Shown here: positions 1 through 8,146 of the stretch, piece after piece | How the letters are laid out: every line of letters begins with the position of its first letter | Position numbering within the stretch: position 1 is the first letter of the stretch | Notes under the pieces: generated by a model | Told to the model about the DNA's origin: nothing | Databases searched by the model: none | The model's input: only the letters and a program-made list of their open reading frames with translations | Assembly: GCA_024400495.1 (NCBI GenBank) | Contig: JAKSMR010000007.1 | Location: 34,085 to 98,084 of the forward strand | DNA from: Bacteroidales bacterium | GTDB lineage: Bacteria; Bacteroidota; Bacteroidia; Bacteroidales; P3 | DNA: 64,000 nucleotides | Reading direction: 5' to 3' | Position numbers and translations under genes: made by a program

Positions 1-185
1 GCAACAGGCTGCTGCGACTGCTCCATACGGGAGTCAAGATCGCTCTTGATACCTTTTCCCATAAGGGAATAGACAAGGAAGATGAGCAGACCGGGCATGA
101 TGACTGCCGTGAAGAGCAGAGTCTTATCGCCAAAGAATCGGGCGCATTCTTTGCGGAAAATGGTCAGGATATTGTTGTGTCTCAT
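1..185 (-). CDS. ABC-2 type transporter permease, N-terminal part (cut by window edge)
   Basis: The first about 61 residues of a membrane protein whose C-terminus lies outside the window. It opens with a short cytoplasmic stretch (RHNNILTIFRKECARFFGDK) followed by a hydrophobic segment at about residues 21-41, the usual start of NatB/ABC-2 permeases. Its ATG at 185 overlaps the stop of the upstream ATPase gene by 4 nt (ATGA), so the two are probably translationally coupled and form one exporter. The substrate cannot be inferred; NatAB is a sodium exporter but the family is broad. Confidence 0.75.
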   Translation of the reverse strand, partial: MRHNNILTIFRKECARFFGDKTLLFTAVIMPGLLIFLVYSLMGKGIKSDLDSRMEQSQQPV

Positions 186-958
186 TCTGCACCTCCTTTC
201 TGAGTTTTATAGATTTCAAAGAAACGGTCTTCGAGAGTAGCTCCGGCACAGATATTGTCGAGTGTGTCGCAATGGGTGAGTTTGCCGTCGATGATGATAC
301 CGACTCTGTCGCAAAGGCGCTCTACAAGACTGAAGATATGAGTGGAGAGGACGATTGTTTTCCCTTGGCCACGCAGTTCTTGCAGAAAATCGGTAACAGT
401 ACGTGCAGTAAGCACATCAAGTCCATTCGTGGGTTCATCAAAGATAATGATGTCAGGATCGTGCACCAACGATACCACTAGCGAGGTCTTCTGCTTCATA
501 CCCGTGGAGAGATTGGCTACCTTCACTTCGGCGAATCTGTCGATACCGAAACGCTCGAAAAGCGCTTTCTTGCGAGCCTGTATAGTGCCAGGCTCCACAC
601 CATGGAGCTTTGAGAAGAAGTCGAAAAGATAGTTGGGGGTGAAAAAATCCTCCAGCTTCAGCTCGCTGGTAAGGAATCCTATCTTTGCACGTACCTCTTC
701 GGGTTCCTTGGTGATACTTGCACCATCGACAACGGCATCTCCCTGATCAGGTTTGATAAGGGTTGCTAGCATACGTAGCGTGGTAGTTTTTCCGGCACCA
801 TTAGGGCCGAGAAGGCCGAAGATTTCGCCTCGGTTGGCTGTAAACGAGATGTTGTCTACCGCAACTTTTCGGGATGAGGTTGTGCCTTCTATTTTCTGTT
901 GTTTGCGTGAGAGCTTGAAAGTTTTAGAAAGCCCTTCGACATGCAATATTTCAGACAT
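182..958 (-). CDS. ABC transporter ATP-binding protein (NatA-like)
   Basis: A 258-aa cytoplasmic ATPase that would power the permease encoded next to it. Walker A (GPNGAGKTT) lies near residues 51-59, the ABC signature appears as LSTGMKQK near 150, and Walker B followed by the D-loop as IIIFDEPTNGLD near 170, with the switch His in STHIF. Residues 15-32 form a basic, serine-rich insertion before the first core strand, as in NatA relatives. The stop overlaps the start of the permease gene. Family assignment is secure, the transported substrate is not. Confidence 0.9.
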   Translation of the reverse strand: MSEILHVEGLSKTFKLSRKQQKIEGTTSSRKVAVDNISFTANRGEIFGLLGPNGAGKTTTLRMLATLIKPDQGDAVVDGASITKEPEEVRAKIGFLTSELKLEDFFTPNYLFDFFSKLHGVEPGTIQARKKALFERFGIDRFAEVKVANLSTGMKQKTSLVVSLVHDPDIIIFDEPTNGLDVLTARTVTDFLQELRGQGKTIVLSTHIFSLVERLCDRVGIIIDGKLTHCDTLDNICAGATLEDRFFEIYKTQKGGAE

Positions 959-998
959 GAGCGGTTATATTAATGATTTTATATATAATTTCTGAAGG

Positions 999-1793
999 TT
1001 AGTTATTATTAGGGTTCATCTGGCATTCCGGTTCGGGTTCAACCTTCATCTTTTTGTATAGCGAGATAGCAAAAAGAGTTGCAGGAATCACACAAAGGGT
1101 GATGCAGATCTCGCAGACTGCCATAGAGCAGACACCACGCTGGTAGAGGGCTGGCGCAATATCGAAGATCATATGCAGGGCGATAGCAAGGAAGAGATGG
1201 ATCTTCTTCGAAGAGAAGAGGGAGTAAGCCACCACGATAGTGAGAGCCACATGAACCATCATTGCCACAATTCGTTCATACACCAACAACGCAGCCATCT
1301 CACCACCAAAAGTGGCGGCACTTTCGAGTATCTGTTCCGGAGCAGACGCCTGCATATCGGGAGAGAAGGAGACGGCAATATAGACCATGATGACAGGCAA
1401 GACTACAGACCATACCTCTATGCCGCCATGACCGATGCCGTAGAAGACCATATTCTCGCGGGTTTTGTTGCGTTTCATCACCTTTCCGATGATGAGATAG
1501 CGGCCCAACTCTTCAAAAAGACCTGCCATCGTGACTCCATAGAGCACATAAGCCCAAGTGTGGCCGTTGATGAACTGCGACACAGGATTGTCGAGGATGA
1601 TGCAGAACGCATGAGGTATAACTTCCAACACGCGTGCTGATACGATGAATCCGGCAGCGCCAAGAAGGATCGCCTGCCACGAGACTTTTGCACTTTGGCG
1701 ATATTTCCAGAACAAGGCTACGGCCAAAGGAAGCAGGAACAGCAACAAGGCCGCAACTGCCATCCATACGATATTATGCTGGGATGTGATCAT
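999..1793 (-). CDS. YhfC-family glutamic-type intramembrane protease
   Basis: A 264-aa polytopic membrane protein with about seven hydrophobic segments. The family signature is visible: EELGR (E94, E95, R98) in one segment, GIGHGGIE (H122, E126) in the next, and ALHMIFD near residue 215. This set matches the YhfC family (Pfam PF10086), related to CPBP/Rce1-type EExxR membrane proteases. Substrate unknown. It lies 40 nt upstream of the ABC exporter genes on the same strand, so the two may be one operon; a link to export or to bacteriocin-type peptides is speculation. Confidence 0.85.
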   Translation of the reverse strand: MITSQHNIVWMAVAALLLFLLPLAVALFWKYRQSAKVSWQAILLGAAGFIVSARVLEVIPHAFCIILDNPVSQFINGHTWAYVLYGVTMAGLFEELGRYLIIGKVMKRNKTRENMVFYGIGHGGIEVWSVVLPVIMVYIAVSFSPDMQASAPEQILESAATFGGEMAALLVYERIVAMMVHVALTIVVAYSLFSSKKIHLFLAIALHMIFDIAPALYQRGVCSMAVCEICITLCVIPATLFAISLYKKMKVEPEPECQMNPNNN

Positions 1794-1844
1794 AGGTTTG
1801 CTTTGGGGAGACTTCTTTATAACTAAATATTGTCGGAACTGCTG

Positions 1845-2330
1845 CTATTCTCTTTCTCTTTTGGTGACACAAATAGCGAAGACAAAGCTGCCCACAGCGA
1901 CGAGAGCCGCAAGGGTACTGAGGAGGATCTGCATCAACATTCTCAACGAAGGGAAGATGATGGAGCAGGAGACGAAGATGAACAGCAACGAAATGACAAA
2001 GGTCATCAGGCTATAGAGGATTTCCAGAGCGTTGGGGCTGAGAACGTCTTGGGCATTGACCACTTTCCTGTTCCACAATTTGACACGGAAGATGTTTGAC
2101 CGCATGGCTGGGATTCTGGATGAGATTGCCACCAAAGCACATATTACCACATTCACAACCCAGCTAATCCAGACTGTCCAACGAGGCATCAGCTGGATGG
2201 CTTCACCTTTGTGGAATTTAGTGGGAACTTCGGCAGGGAGACCGCTATAGCTCACAGCTACGATGATGGCGTGGACAACCAACACCACAACGGCAGGAAG
2301 ATAGAGGAGGATTTTATTGCTATTCTTCAT
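1845..2330 (-). CDS. DUF1648-like integral membrane protein
   Basis: A 161-aa protein with about four membrane segments. After the first segment comes GLPAEVPTKFHKGEA, which resembles the DUF1648 signature (LPxxVPxHF). I start at the ATG at 2330 (KNSNKILLYLP); an in-frame TTG at 2354 would add eight polar residues ahead of the first hydrophobic segment and is less likely. It lies between the YhfC protease and the ribbon-helix-helix gene. DUF1648 domains occur in SdpI-type immunity proteins, but only this short motif is shared, so no function is assigned. Confidence 0.7.
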   Translation of the reverse strand: MKNSNKILLYLPAVVVLVVHAIIVAVSYSGLPAEVPTKFHKGEAIQLMPRWTVWISWVVNVVICALVAISSRIPAMRSNIFRVKLWNRKVVNAQDVLSPNALEILYSLMTFVISLLFIFVSCSIIFPSLRMLMQILLSTLAALVAVGSFVFAICVTKRERE

Positions 2331-2406
2331 GTTTGTTTTTAGTTTTGTTGACAATTGTCTCGTGCCCGAAAGGAGCAGGCTGATACTACGCCCGAACAGA
2401 GCTCAT

Positions 2407-2577
2407 TTATTCCTCCTTGTCTCCTTTCTTCTTTTTAGGGAACCGCTTGGCTTTCTTCAACGCCTCGGCAAGAAGGAATTCTATCTGTCCGTTGGCACTT
2501 CGGTATTCATCGGCAGCCCACTTCTCTATGGCGGCATAGAGTTCTTCGTCGACGCGTAATGCAAAGGACTTTTTCAT
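2407..2577 (-). CDS. small Arc-type ribbon-helix-helix protein
   Basis: A 56-aa protein starting at the ATG at 2577. It has the layout of a ribbon-helix-helix DNA-binding protein: a short beta strand (KSFALRVD), helix A (EELYAAIEKWAADEY), a turn with RSANGQIEF and helix B ending in a Lys-rich tail. Bacteroidales often carry a similar Arc-like gene just downstream of an SPFH gene, as here. It may regulate this cluster or act in a toxin-antitoxin-like manner; neither is shown. Confidence 0.8.
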   Translation of the reverse strand: MKKSFALRVDEELYAAIEKWAADEYRSANGQIEFLLAEALKKAKRFPKKKKGDKEE

Positions 2578-2704
2578 TTGTCAGGGGGATTGTTGGATTG
2601 TATGTAGAGCCGAAAGGTCGCGCGAAGAGCGACGAAAGTCAGAAGAGCGTTCCTTGTGCCAACAAATCGTTCGACTCTTCTGACTTGTAACCTTTACATC
2701 TTGA

Positions 2705-3685
2705 TTATCCTTGGTAGAGTGTACCGGCATTCACTACGGGTGTAGCACTCTCGTCGGCGCAGAGAACTACCATGAGGTTGCTGACCATAGCGGCTTTCTT
2801 GTCCTCATCAAGCTCAACGATGCCGTCGCTGCTGAGTTTCTTGAGTGCGAGGTCGACCATAGAGACTGCGCCTTCGACGATTTTCTCGCGAGCGGAGATG
2901 ATAGCGTCGGCCTGCTGGCGACGGAGCATAACGCTAGCGATCTCGGCGGCATAGGCGAGGTAGTTGATGCGGGCTTCGATAACCTCGATGCCAGCGATAG
3001 CAAGACGGGAAGCGATCTCGGCCTCAAGACGATGGTTGATTTCGTCGGCGCCGGAACGGAGCGTGATCTCGGTTGAGTTGGGGTCGATATTATCGTAGGC
3101 GTAGAGACCGGCAACCTGACGGAGAGCAGCATCGCCCTGGACATGAACGAACTGATCGTAGCCCTTCAAAGTCTGGGTGTTTTCGCCCTGCTGAGCAGGT
3201 TTGGCATCGACATCGATTTCGAAGCAAGCTTTATAGGTGTCCTTGATTCTCCACACCAGTACCAGACCGATCATGATGGGATTGCCGGCTTTGTCGTTAA
3301 CCTTGATAGGAGCCATATCCATATTACGGGCACGGAGCGAGAGGCGTCTTGCAGTATAGAATGGGTTGACCCAGAAGAAACCGTTGTCTTTTATGGTTCC
3401 GCTATATTTGCCGAAGAAGGTGAGCACGCGGCTTTGGTTGGGCTGGTTGACGACCAATCCGATGAGATGGAAGAGCCACACGAGGAAGAACACAACACCC
3501 AGGCAGATGGGCAGAGCAATCCACGCGGTAGGAGACTCTGGGTCGCCGTTGTTCAACATACAATCCATCATGGAGATTTTGATGATGATGAGAACGAACG
3601 CAACGAGCATCACGACGTTCAGAATGAGATGTAAAAAACCGTTATTTACACCACTCATTTGTTTGTTAAATTCCTTTGTTTCCAT
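2705..3685 (-). CDS. SPFH/band 7 domain membrane protein
   Basis: A 326-aa protein with two hydrophobic segments near the N-terminus (about 18-38 and 54-76), then an SPFH domain (VNPFYTARRLSLRARN, VRWRIKD-like region GLVLVWRIKDTYKA) and a long charged helix (ASVMLRRQQADAIISAREKIVEGA) typical of flotillin/stomatin-like scaffolds. SPFH proteins oligomerise at membrane microdomains and often control proteases. It is the first gene of the minus-strand cluster running to the window start, preceded by a good promoter at 3733-3763. Confidence 0.85.
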   Translation of the reverse strand: METKEFNKQMSGVNNGFLHLILNVVMLVAFVLIIIKISMMDCMLNNGDPESPTAWIALPICLGVVFFLVWLFHLIGLVVNQPNQSRVLTFFGKYSGTIKDNGFFWVNPFYTARRLSLRARNMDMAPIKVNDKAGNPIMIGLVLVWRIKDTYKACFEIDVDAKPAQQGENTQTLKGYDQFVHVQGDAALRQVAGLYAYDNIDPNSTEITLRSGADEINHRLEAEIASRLAIAGIEVIEARINYLAYAAEIASVMLRRQQADAIISAREKIVEGAVSMVDLALKKLSSDGIVELDEDKKAAMVSNLMVVLCADESATPVVNAGTLYQG

Positions 3686-3732
3686 AGTTTACGTTATTTA
3701 TTTTGATATTATTTTGATATCGTTTTGTAATG

Positions 3733-3763
3733 CAAAGATACGAACATTTCCGAAACTACCAAA
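3733..3763 (-). promoter_or_regulatory. Bacteroidota-type promoter for the SPFH gene
   Basis: On the minus strand TTTG (3760-3763) is followed after 19 nt by TATCTTTG (3733-3740), a near-perfect match to the -33/-7 elements of the primary Bacteroidota sigma factor. Transcription would begin about 40 nt ahead of the SPFH start codon. Confidence 0.75.
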
Positions 3764-4046
3764 TTTTTTTCGTATTTTTGCATTTTGAAACGAACCCTGA
3801 CGAAGGATCGGGAGTAGAATATGACTTTTTGAGATCAAAAAAAAATGACTTGTCCGAAAAATAATCATAATCTCCACAAACAAATAACAATCACGCATTT
3901 ACAAACGCCCAAAAGAACACACACAGCTTTTTTTTGAAAAAAAATTTGCATCAAGTTCAACTTTTTGGCCCTCTTGTTGCTCATATATATAGAAAAAACC
4001 AAAAAAGACACGCAAAGAATCACCCATCCAACCACCTTGCCCAACA
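3764..4046. other. AT-rich divergent intergenic region
   Basis: Spacer between the divergent SPFH and sigma-factor genes. It is A/T-rich with poly-A and poly-T tracts. I see no further gene, repeat or clear promoter for the sigma factor; an ECF-dependent autoregulated promoter would not match the housekeeping pattern. Confidence 0.5.
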
Positions 4047-4589
4047 TTGGAAAGAACTGACATATACGAGATGATACAAGGTTGCCGTCGCGGAGAGAAG
4101 GAATGGCAACGGGCGCTATATGAGAAATACAGCCCCGGATACTATACACTCTGTCTGCGCTACACCAGCGACGAGGAGGCTGCCAAGGACATGCTGATGG
4201 ATGGTTTTGTGGCTATCTTCCGATCGATAAACCAATACTCCGGAAGCGGCTCGCTTGAGGCTTGGATGCGACAGATTTTCACACATCTTGCGATCCGCCG
4301 GCACTACAAAAGCCTGCGCGAGAAGAGAGTGATGCGAGAGACGGCTCTGAGCGAGGAGCTGCCAACCGACAATATTGTGGAGGAAAGCATGATCAGAAGG
4401 GATTTGCTCTACGTCGCCCTTCACCAACTGACGGACGAGCAACGGCTGATTGTCAACCTCGTGGCCGTAGAGGAATACACGTTTGCCGAAGTGGCCGAGA
4501 TGATGCACCTCAACCTCTCCACCTTGAAGAGCCGCTATTATGTGGCCTGCGAGAGACTGAAGAAGATCTTGGAGGAGATTGACCGGTAA
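4047..4589 (+). CDS. ECF-type RNA polymerase sigma factor
   Basis: A 180-aa sigma-70 family factor of the extracytoplasmic function class. Region 2 spans about residues 15-85 (ALYEKYSPGYYTLCLRYTSDEEAAKDMLMDGFVAIF) and region 4 about 122-172 (LPTDNIV, then LTDEQRLIVNLVAVEEYTFAEVAEMMHLNLSTLKSRYYVACERLKK, a helix-turn-helix). I favour the TTG at 4047 because relatives have eight to ten residues before the IxGC motif, while the ATG at 4071 would leave only two. The next gene, 43 nt downstream, encodes an anti-sigma-like membrane protein, so the pair probably forms a signalling unit. Confidence 0.85.
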   Translation: MERTDIYEMIQGCRRGEKEWQRALYEKYSPGYYTLCLRYTSDEEAAKDMLMDGFVAIFRSINQYSGSGSLEAWMRQIFTHLAIRRHYKSLREKRVMRETALSEELPTDNIVEESMIRRDLLYVALHQLTDEQRLIVNLVAVEEYTFAEVAEMMHLNLSTLKSRYYVACERLKKILEEIDR

Positions 4590-4632
4590 AAAGGAATAAT
4601 AATGTAATCTGACTCTTGAAAAGAAGAAAGAA

Positions 4633-5559
4633 ATGGACAATAAAGAACTGGAACAGATGATGCGCAGCACCTTCAAAGGTGCTAAAACCCAGCCCCCAGC
4701 AGGGTTGTGGGACGAGATTGCCCGCCACGACCTCACGCCCAAAGGGATCTATCGCGAGGGCCGCGAACGCCGACGCCGCCAAATCATAGCCGCCGTGGCA
4801 TCACTAATAGTGCTCTCGGGCATCGCAACCTTCTTTATCCTGCGCAACCAGAAGTCGCACGATTCCGGCTTCGTATATGGAGCCATCAAACCGGCGCAAA
4901 ATGGCGACGACATCGCCCTTCTGACAAACGACACGCTCACCATTGACTCCGAAGAGACCGTTATCGAACACGAACAGGAAGCTCCTGCCAAAGAGACAGA
5001 GAAACGAGAGAAGAAAGCGACGGAGAAGGCAGAACCCCTCATGGAGGCCGCACAACCACAGCCAACCAAGACAGAACAAACTGCCGAACCCGCCAAGGCC
5101 CCCGAACCTTCCCCCATCGTAAGACCAGAGGAAAAGGCAAAAGAGAAAACCTCCCCCAAGCCCACTCCAACCACCACCAAACCCGCCTCAACAACGCCTA
5201 AACCCGCAGCCGAGAAGCCCTCAGCCCTCGCCCACTCCGAGTCCAGCCAGAAAGAGCCCGCTCCGGCCCAGCAGCAGCCCCAAGCTCCGCAGAAACCCAC
5301 CTGGGACGTCCCCAACTCCATCACACCCAACGGGGACGGACAGAACGACTATTTCTACATCAGAAATCTTGAGGAATACTCGCCCGTCGCCATGTCCGTC
5401 TACACAGCACAAGGCAAGCGGGTTTATTTCACCTCCGACTACAACAACGATTTTGATGGCGGCGACCTTCCTGCCGGCAACTACTTCGTCGTCCTGCAGA
5501 TCAAACAAGGCCCTTGCGCCGGACACGTACGCCGCGGAGTGCTGGTGATCAAACGATAG
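4633..5559 (+). CDS. anti-sigma-like membrane protein with C-terminal CHU_C domain
   Basis: A 308-aa protein of unknown function. Residues 1-50 are a charged cytoplasmic stretch (ELEQMMRSTFKGAKTQPPAGLWDEIA) like that of Bacteroidota anti-sigma partners, residues 51-70 form one membrane helix, about 80-222 is a Pro/Lys/Glu/Thr-rich linker, and 224-308 resembles the gliding-motility C-terminal domain (SITPNGDGQNDYF, then SVYTAQGKRVYF and DLPAGNYFVVLQI). There is no cleavable signal peptide. Position after the sigma gene suggests a membrane-anchored anti-sigma factor with an envelope-side sensor domain. See findings for the odd domain combination. Confidence 0.75.
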   Translation: MDNKELEQMMRSTFKGAKTQPPAGLWDEIARHDLTPKGIYREGRERRRRQIIAAVASLIVLSGIATFFILRNQKSHDSGFVYGAIKPAQNGDDIALLTNDTLTIDSEETVIEHEQEAPAKETEKREKKATEKAEPLMEAAQPQPTKTEQTAEPAKAPEPSPIVRPEEKAKEKTSPKPTPTTTKPASTTPKPAAEKPSALAHSESSQKEPAPAQQQPQAPQKPTWDVPNSITPNGDGQNDYFYIRNLEEYSPVAMSVYTAQGKRVYFTSDYNNDFDGGDLPAGNYFVVLQIKQGPCAGHVRRGVLVIKR

Positions 5560-5580
5560 AATACCGCCTCTACCCCCTAC

Positions 5581-5659
5581 TAGCGCCCCAGCAGCCTCGG
5601 TGCAGCGCCCAGGTTAAAGGGACTTTATAGGGACTTTAAAGGGACCTTAAAGGGACTTT
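5581..5659. repeat. 11-bp tandem array A
   Basis: Four contiguous 11-bp units run from 5616: AAAGGGACTTT (5616-5626), ATAGGGACTTT (5627-5637), AAAGGGACCTT (5638-5648) and AAAGGGACTTT (5649-5659). Upstream, AGCGCCC at 5582 and again at 5604 is spaced by exactly 22 bp, suggesting a decayed extension. It fills the gap between the sigma/anti-sigma genes and the promoter of the next gene. Confidence 0.85.
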
Positions 5660-5679
5660 CGCCCACCCGAAGTCCCTTT
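5649..5679 (+). terminator. hairpin formed by last array unit and an inverted copy
   Basis: AAAGGGACTT at 5649-5658 pairs perfectly with AAGTCCCTTT at 5670-5679 across an 11-nt loop. It follows the sigma/anti-sigma genes and could end their transcript, but only a weak T-rich stretch follows, so termination is uncertain. Confidence 0.45.
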
Positions 5680-5735
5680 AAGTGCGTCTTTACCCATGCT
5701 TTGATACCTTTTTTTTGCGCGAAAAGCACTTTTTG

Positions 5736-5766
5736 TTGTTTTTTTCAACAAAAATATGTATCTTTG
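5736..5766 (+). promoter_or_regulatory. Bacteroidota-type promoter for the 5821 gene
   Basis: TTG at 5736-5738, a 20-nt spacer, then TATCTTTG at 5759-5766, matching the -33/-7 consensus. It gives a leader of about 48 nt before the ATG at 5821. Confidence 0.75.
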
Positions 5767-5820
5767 CATTTGCAAAAAGTGGACTTATTATTATTGAAAC
5801 AAAAATATAAAACGTACAAT

Positions 5821-6399
5821 ATGAACAGAATAAAATACCTCCTTCTGGCAATCGCCATACTGGCATCGTGCTCGGTCAAGGCCCAATTCATGCAGGACAA
5901 AGGCAAATATGAGTATATGTTCAAGGCCGAATTAGGCTACATGCCATTCATTTCGAACTTCACCAACAACAAAGGCGAGAACGGCTACTATATCGAAAAC
6001 CAACAGCACATCGCCAACGTGAACATCATCAACGGATTAAATATCAGCCAGGACTTCTTCGTCGGTCTCAACCTGGGCTACGGCTACGTGGCCGAGATAG
6101 CCGACATGGCCAACGGGAAGCACAACATCATGGTAGGCATCGACGCCGACTTCCGTCCTATCAACGAGGAGTTCGCCCCCATCGTCTACGGCAAGCTAGG
6201 CGCCAGCTACCTGCTCAGCAGCGGAGCCAACGGAAACACGTTGACCCCCTATTTCGAGATCGGCACCGGCCTCAACTGGTTCTTCAGCTACGCCATGCGC
6301 AACATGGAGCACAACTACAAGGCCGTCTACCTAACCGTCGGCGCCGCCTACATGCAGCAGAGCCTTTTCATCCCCGTGCGTCTGGGCTATCGTTTCTAA
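5821..6399 (+). CDS. predicted outer-membrane beta-barrel protein
   Basis: A 192-aa protein of unknown specific function. The N-terminus is a signal sequence (KYLLLAIAILASCSVKAQ) that could be cut after KAQ or, less likely, processed as a lipoprotein at the Cys of LASC. The rest alternates hydrophobic and polar residues in short strands (FFVGLNLGYGYVAEIA, PYFEIGTGLNWFF, KAVYLTVGAAY) and ends in an aromatic residue (VRLGYRF), as small outer-membrane barrels do. The start is fixed by the promoter 55 nt upstream. It is transcribed separately from the sigma/anti-sigma genes. Confidence 0.7.
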   Translation: MNRIKYLLLAIAILASCSVKAQFMQDKGKYEYMFKAELGYMPFISNFTNNKGENGYYIENQQHIANVNIINGLNISQDFFVGLNLGYGYVAEIADMANGKHNIMVGIDADFRPINEEFAPIVYGKLGASYLLSSGANGNTLTPYFEIGTGLNWFFSYAMRNMEHNYKAVYLTVGAAYMQQSLFIPVRLGYRF

Positions 6400-6535
6400 A
6401 ACAAGCAACAGGCTGGGTACATGAAGGCCTAAAGACAACCTTCCCTCCCGGTTCGATTCCACGACTACCATCGGGACCAGAAACAGCCAGCACCAACCGA
6501 AAACGACAATACTACACAAAACACAACAACCCATA

Positions 6536-6880
6536 ATGGAAACCACACGCCAACAGAAAATATCGCGACTCATCCAGCAAGACATGAGCGACATCTTCGT
6601 CAAAGAGATGAAGCCCGTGCTGGGCAACTCCCTGCTTACCGTCACAGACGTGCGCATCACCAGCGACCTCTCCATAGCCCGCATCTACGTGAGCATCTTC
6701 CCCATAGGCGGCGTTACTGCCGACCAGGTAATGGCACTCATCCGCGAGAACACCAGCGACCTCCGTCGCCGCCTCGGCCTGAGAGAAGGCAAGCAGCTGC
6801 GCATCATCCCCTCGCTGGAGTTCTATATCGACGACACCCTCGACTACAAAGAGCACATCGAAAAACTGCTCAAGAAATAA
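6536..6880 (+). CDS. rbfA: 30S ribosome-binding factor A
   Basis: A 114-aa KH-like protein that helps mature the 16S rRNA 5' end in late 30S assembly. The N-terminus RQQKISRLIQQDMSDIFVKEM and the core VTDVRITSDLSIARIYVSIF are characteristic, as is the ending RIIPSLEFYIDDTLDYKEHIEKLL. Length is normal. It is followed 33 nt later by an FtsX-type permease, an arrangement common in Bacteroidales. Confidence 0.92.
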   Translation: METTRQQKISRLIQQDMSDIFVKEMKPVLGNSLLTVTDVRITSDLSIARIYVSIFPIGGVTADQVMALIRENTSDLRRRLGLREGKQLRIIPSLEFYIDDTLDYKEHIEKLLKK

Positions 6881-6913
6881 CACACCTCCCCCGTCCATCA
6901 CTCATCAGCATCC

Positions 6914-8137
6914 ATGAAACCCTCGTCACTACTGGCACGCCGATATCTCTTTTCGCGAAAGAAGAAAAGCGTCATCAACGTCATCTCCTGGATCTCGTTG
7001 ATCGGCATCGCCGTAGGAACTACCGCTCTGATAGTGGTCCTGAGCGTCTATAACGGCATAGGCCAACTTACCCAAGACCTTTTTAGCGTCTTCGACCCAC
7101 AGCTTCTGGTCGAGCCTTCCGAAGGAAAAACCTTCCACACCTCCACCATCAACTACGACTCCCTGCTGAACACTCCTGGCGTGGAGCGCATCAGCCAGAT
7201 CGTCGAAGAGAACGCCTGGCTCACCCACAAACATAACGAAGCCATCGTACAGCTAAGAGGCGTTGACAGCAACTATGCCGCCATTACCGGCCTCGACACC
7301 TTGCTGCACGAAGGCGCCTACTACCTCAAGGACGATCGTCCGATGGCACCCGGACAACGGCGCCCTATGTATCTCCTCTTTGGCGGAGAAGTGTGGTACA
7401 ATCTAGGACTGGGAAGCTACAGCAACAGTAGCATAGCCGTGCATATCCCCCGCCGTGGAACCAGCCTAGGGATGACGATAGAAGACGCCTTCAACACCGA
7501 CATAGCCTTTCCTGCCGGCTATTTCTACATCCAGCAAGACATCGACGAGCGCTACGTGATAGCCGACATCGACTTCGTGCGTTCGCTCATGGACTACGAA
7601 GAGGACGAAGTGACCTCTCTCGCCATCAGATGCTCCCATCCCCGCCAGGTGGACAAGGTACGGAGCCTGATCAAAGAGCAATTGGGAGGAGACTTCACCA
7701 TAAAAGACCGATTCGAGCAACAGCCACTCTACTTCAAGGTCTTCAAAAGCGAACGACTAGGCGTGTTCCTCATCCTTTCGCTCATCGTACTCATAGCCAC
7801 CCTCAACCTTATCGCATCGCTCTCCCTGCTGATTATCGACAAACGCAAAGATATCGGCACACTCAAAGCCATGGGAATGAACACACAGGACATAAGACGC
7901 ACCTTCCTCAAAGAAGGCATATTGATTGCCCTGGTCGGCGTCGCCTCCGGACTGGTGATGGGTTTCCTCATCTGCCTGCTCCAGCAGCAGTTCGGCATCG
8001 TGAAGATGGGTTCCAATTTCATTACCGACGCCTTCCCCGTAGCTATGCGGCTGATTGATTTCGTGGCAACATTCGTCATGGTCACCATCCTTTCCACTAT
8101 GGCCGTCGCTTTTACCGTGAAGAAAGCCAAGATATAA
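6914..8137 (+). CDS. FtsX-like ABC transporter permease (LolC/E or MacB type)
   Basis: A 407-aa inner-membrane protein. One membrane helix lies near residues 21-46 (VINVISWISLIGIAVGTTALIVVLSVYNG), followed by a periplasmic domain of roughly 220 residues and three helices in the C-terminal FtsX domain (LGVFLILSLIVLIATLNLIASLSLLIIDKRKDIGTLKAMGM, a classic signature). Such proteins form the membrane part of lipoprotein-releasing or MacB-type exporters. No ATPase gene is adjacent, so the partner must lie elsewhere. Confidence 0.85.
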   Translation: MKPSSLLARRYLFSRKKKSVINVISWISLIGIAVGTTALIVVLSVYNGIGQLTQDLFSVFDPQLLVEPSEGKTFHTSTINYDSLLNTPGVERISQIVEENAWLTHKHNEAIVQLRGVDSNYAAITGLDTLLHEGAYYLKDDRPMAPGQRRPMYLLFGGEVWYNLGLGSYSNSSIAVHIPRRGTSLGMTIEDAFNTDIAFPAGYFYIQQDIDERYVIADIDFVRSLMDYEEDEVTSLAIRCSHPRQVDKVRSLIKEQLGGDFTIKDRFEQQPLYFKVFKSERLGVFLILSLIVLIATLNLIASLSLLIIDKRKDIGTLKAMGMNTQDIRRTFLKEGILIALVGVASGLVMGFLICLLQQQFGIVKMGSNFITDAFPVAMRLIDFVATFVMVTILSTMAVAFTVKKAKI

Positions 8138-8146
8138 TCACCACCC

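Noticed and set aside
4071-4589. ATG at 4071 as the start of the sigma factor
   Set aside because: It would remove most of the residues that precede the IxGC motif in relatives; the TTG at 4047 fits better, though I cannot prove it.
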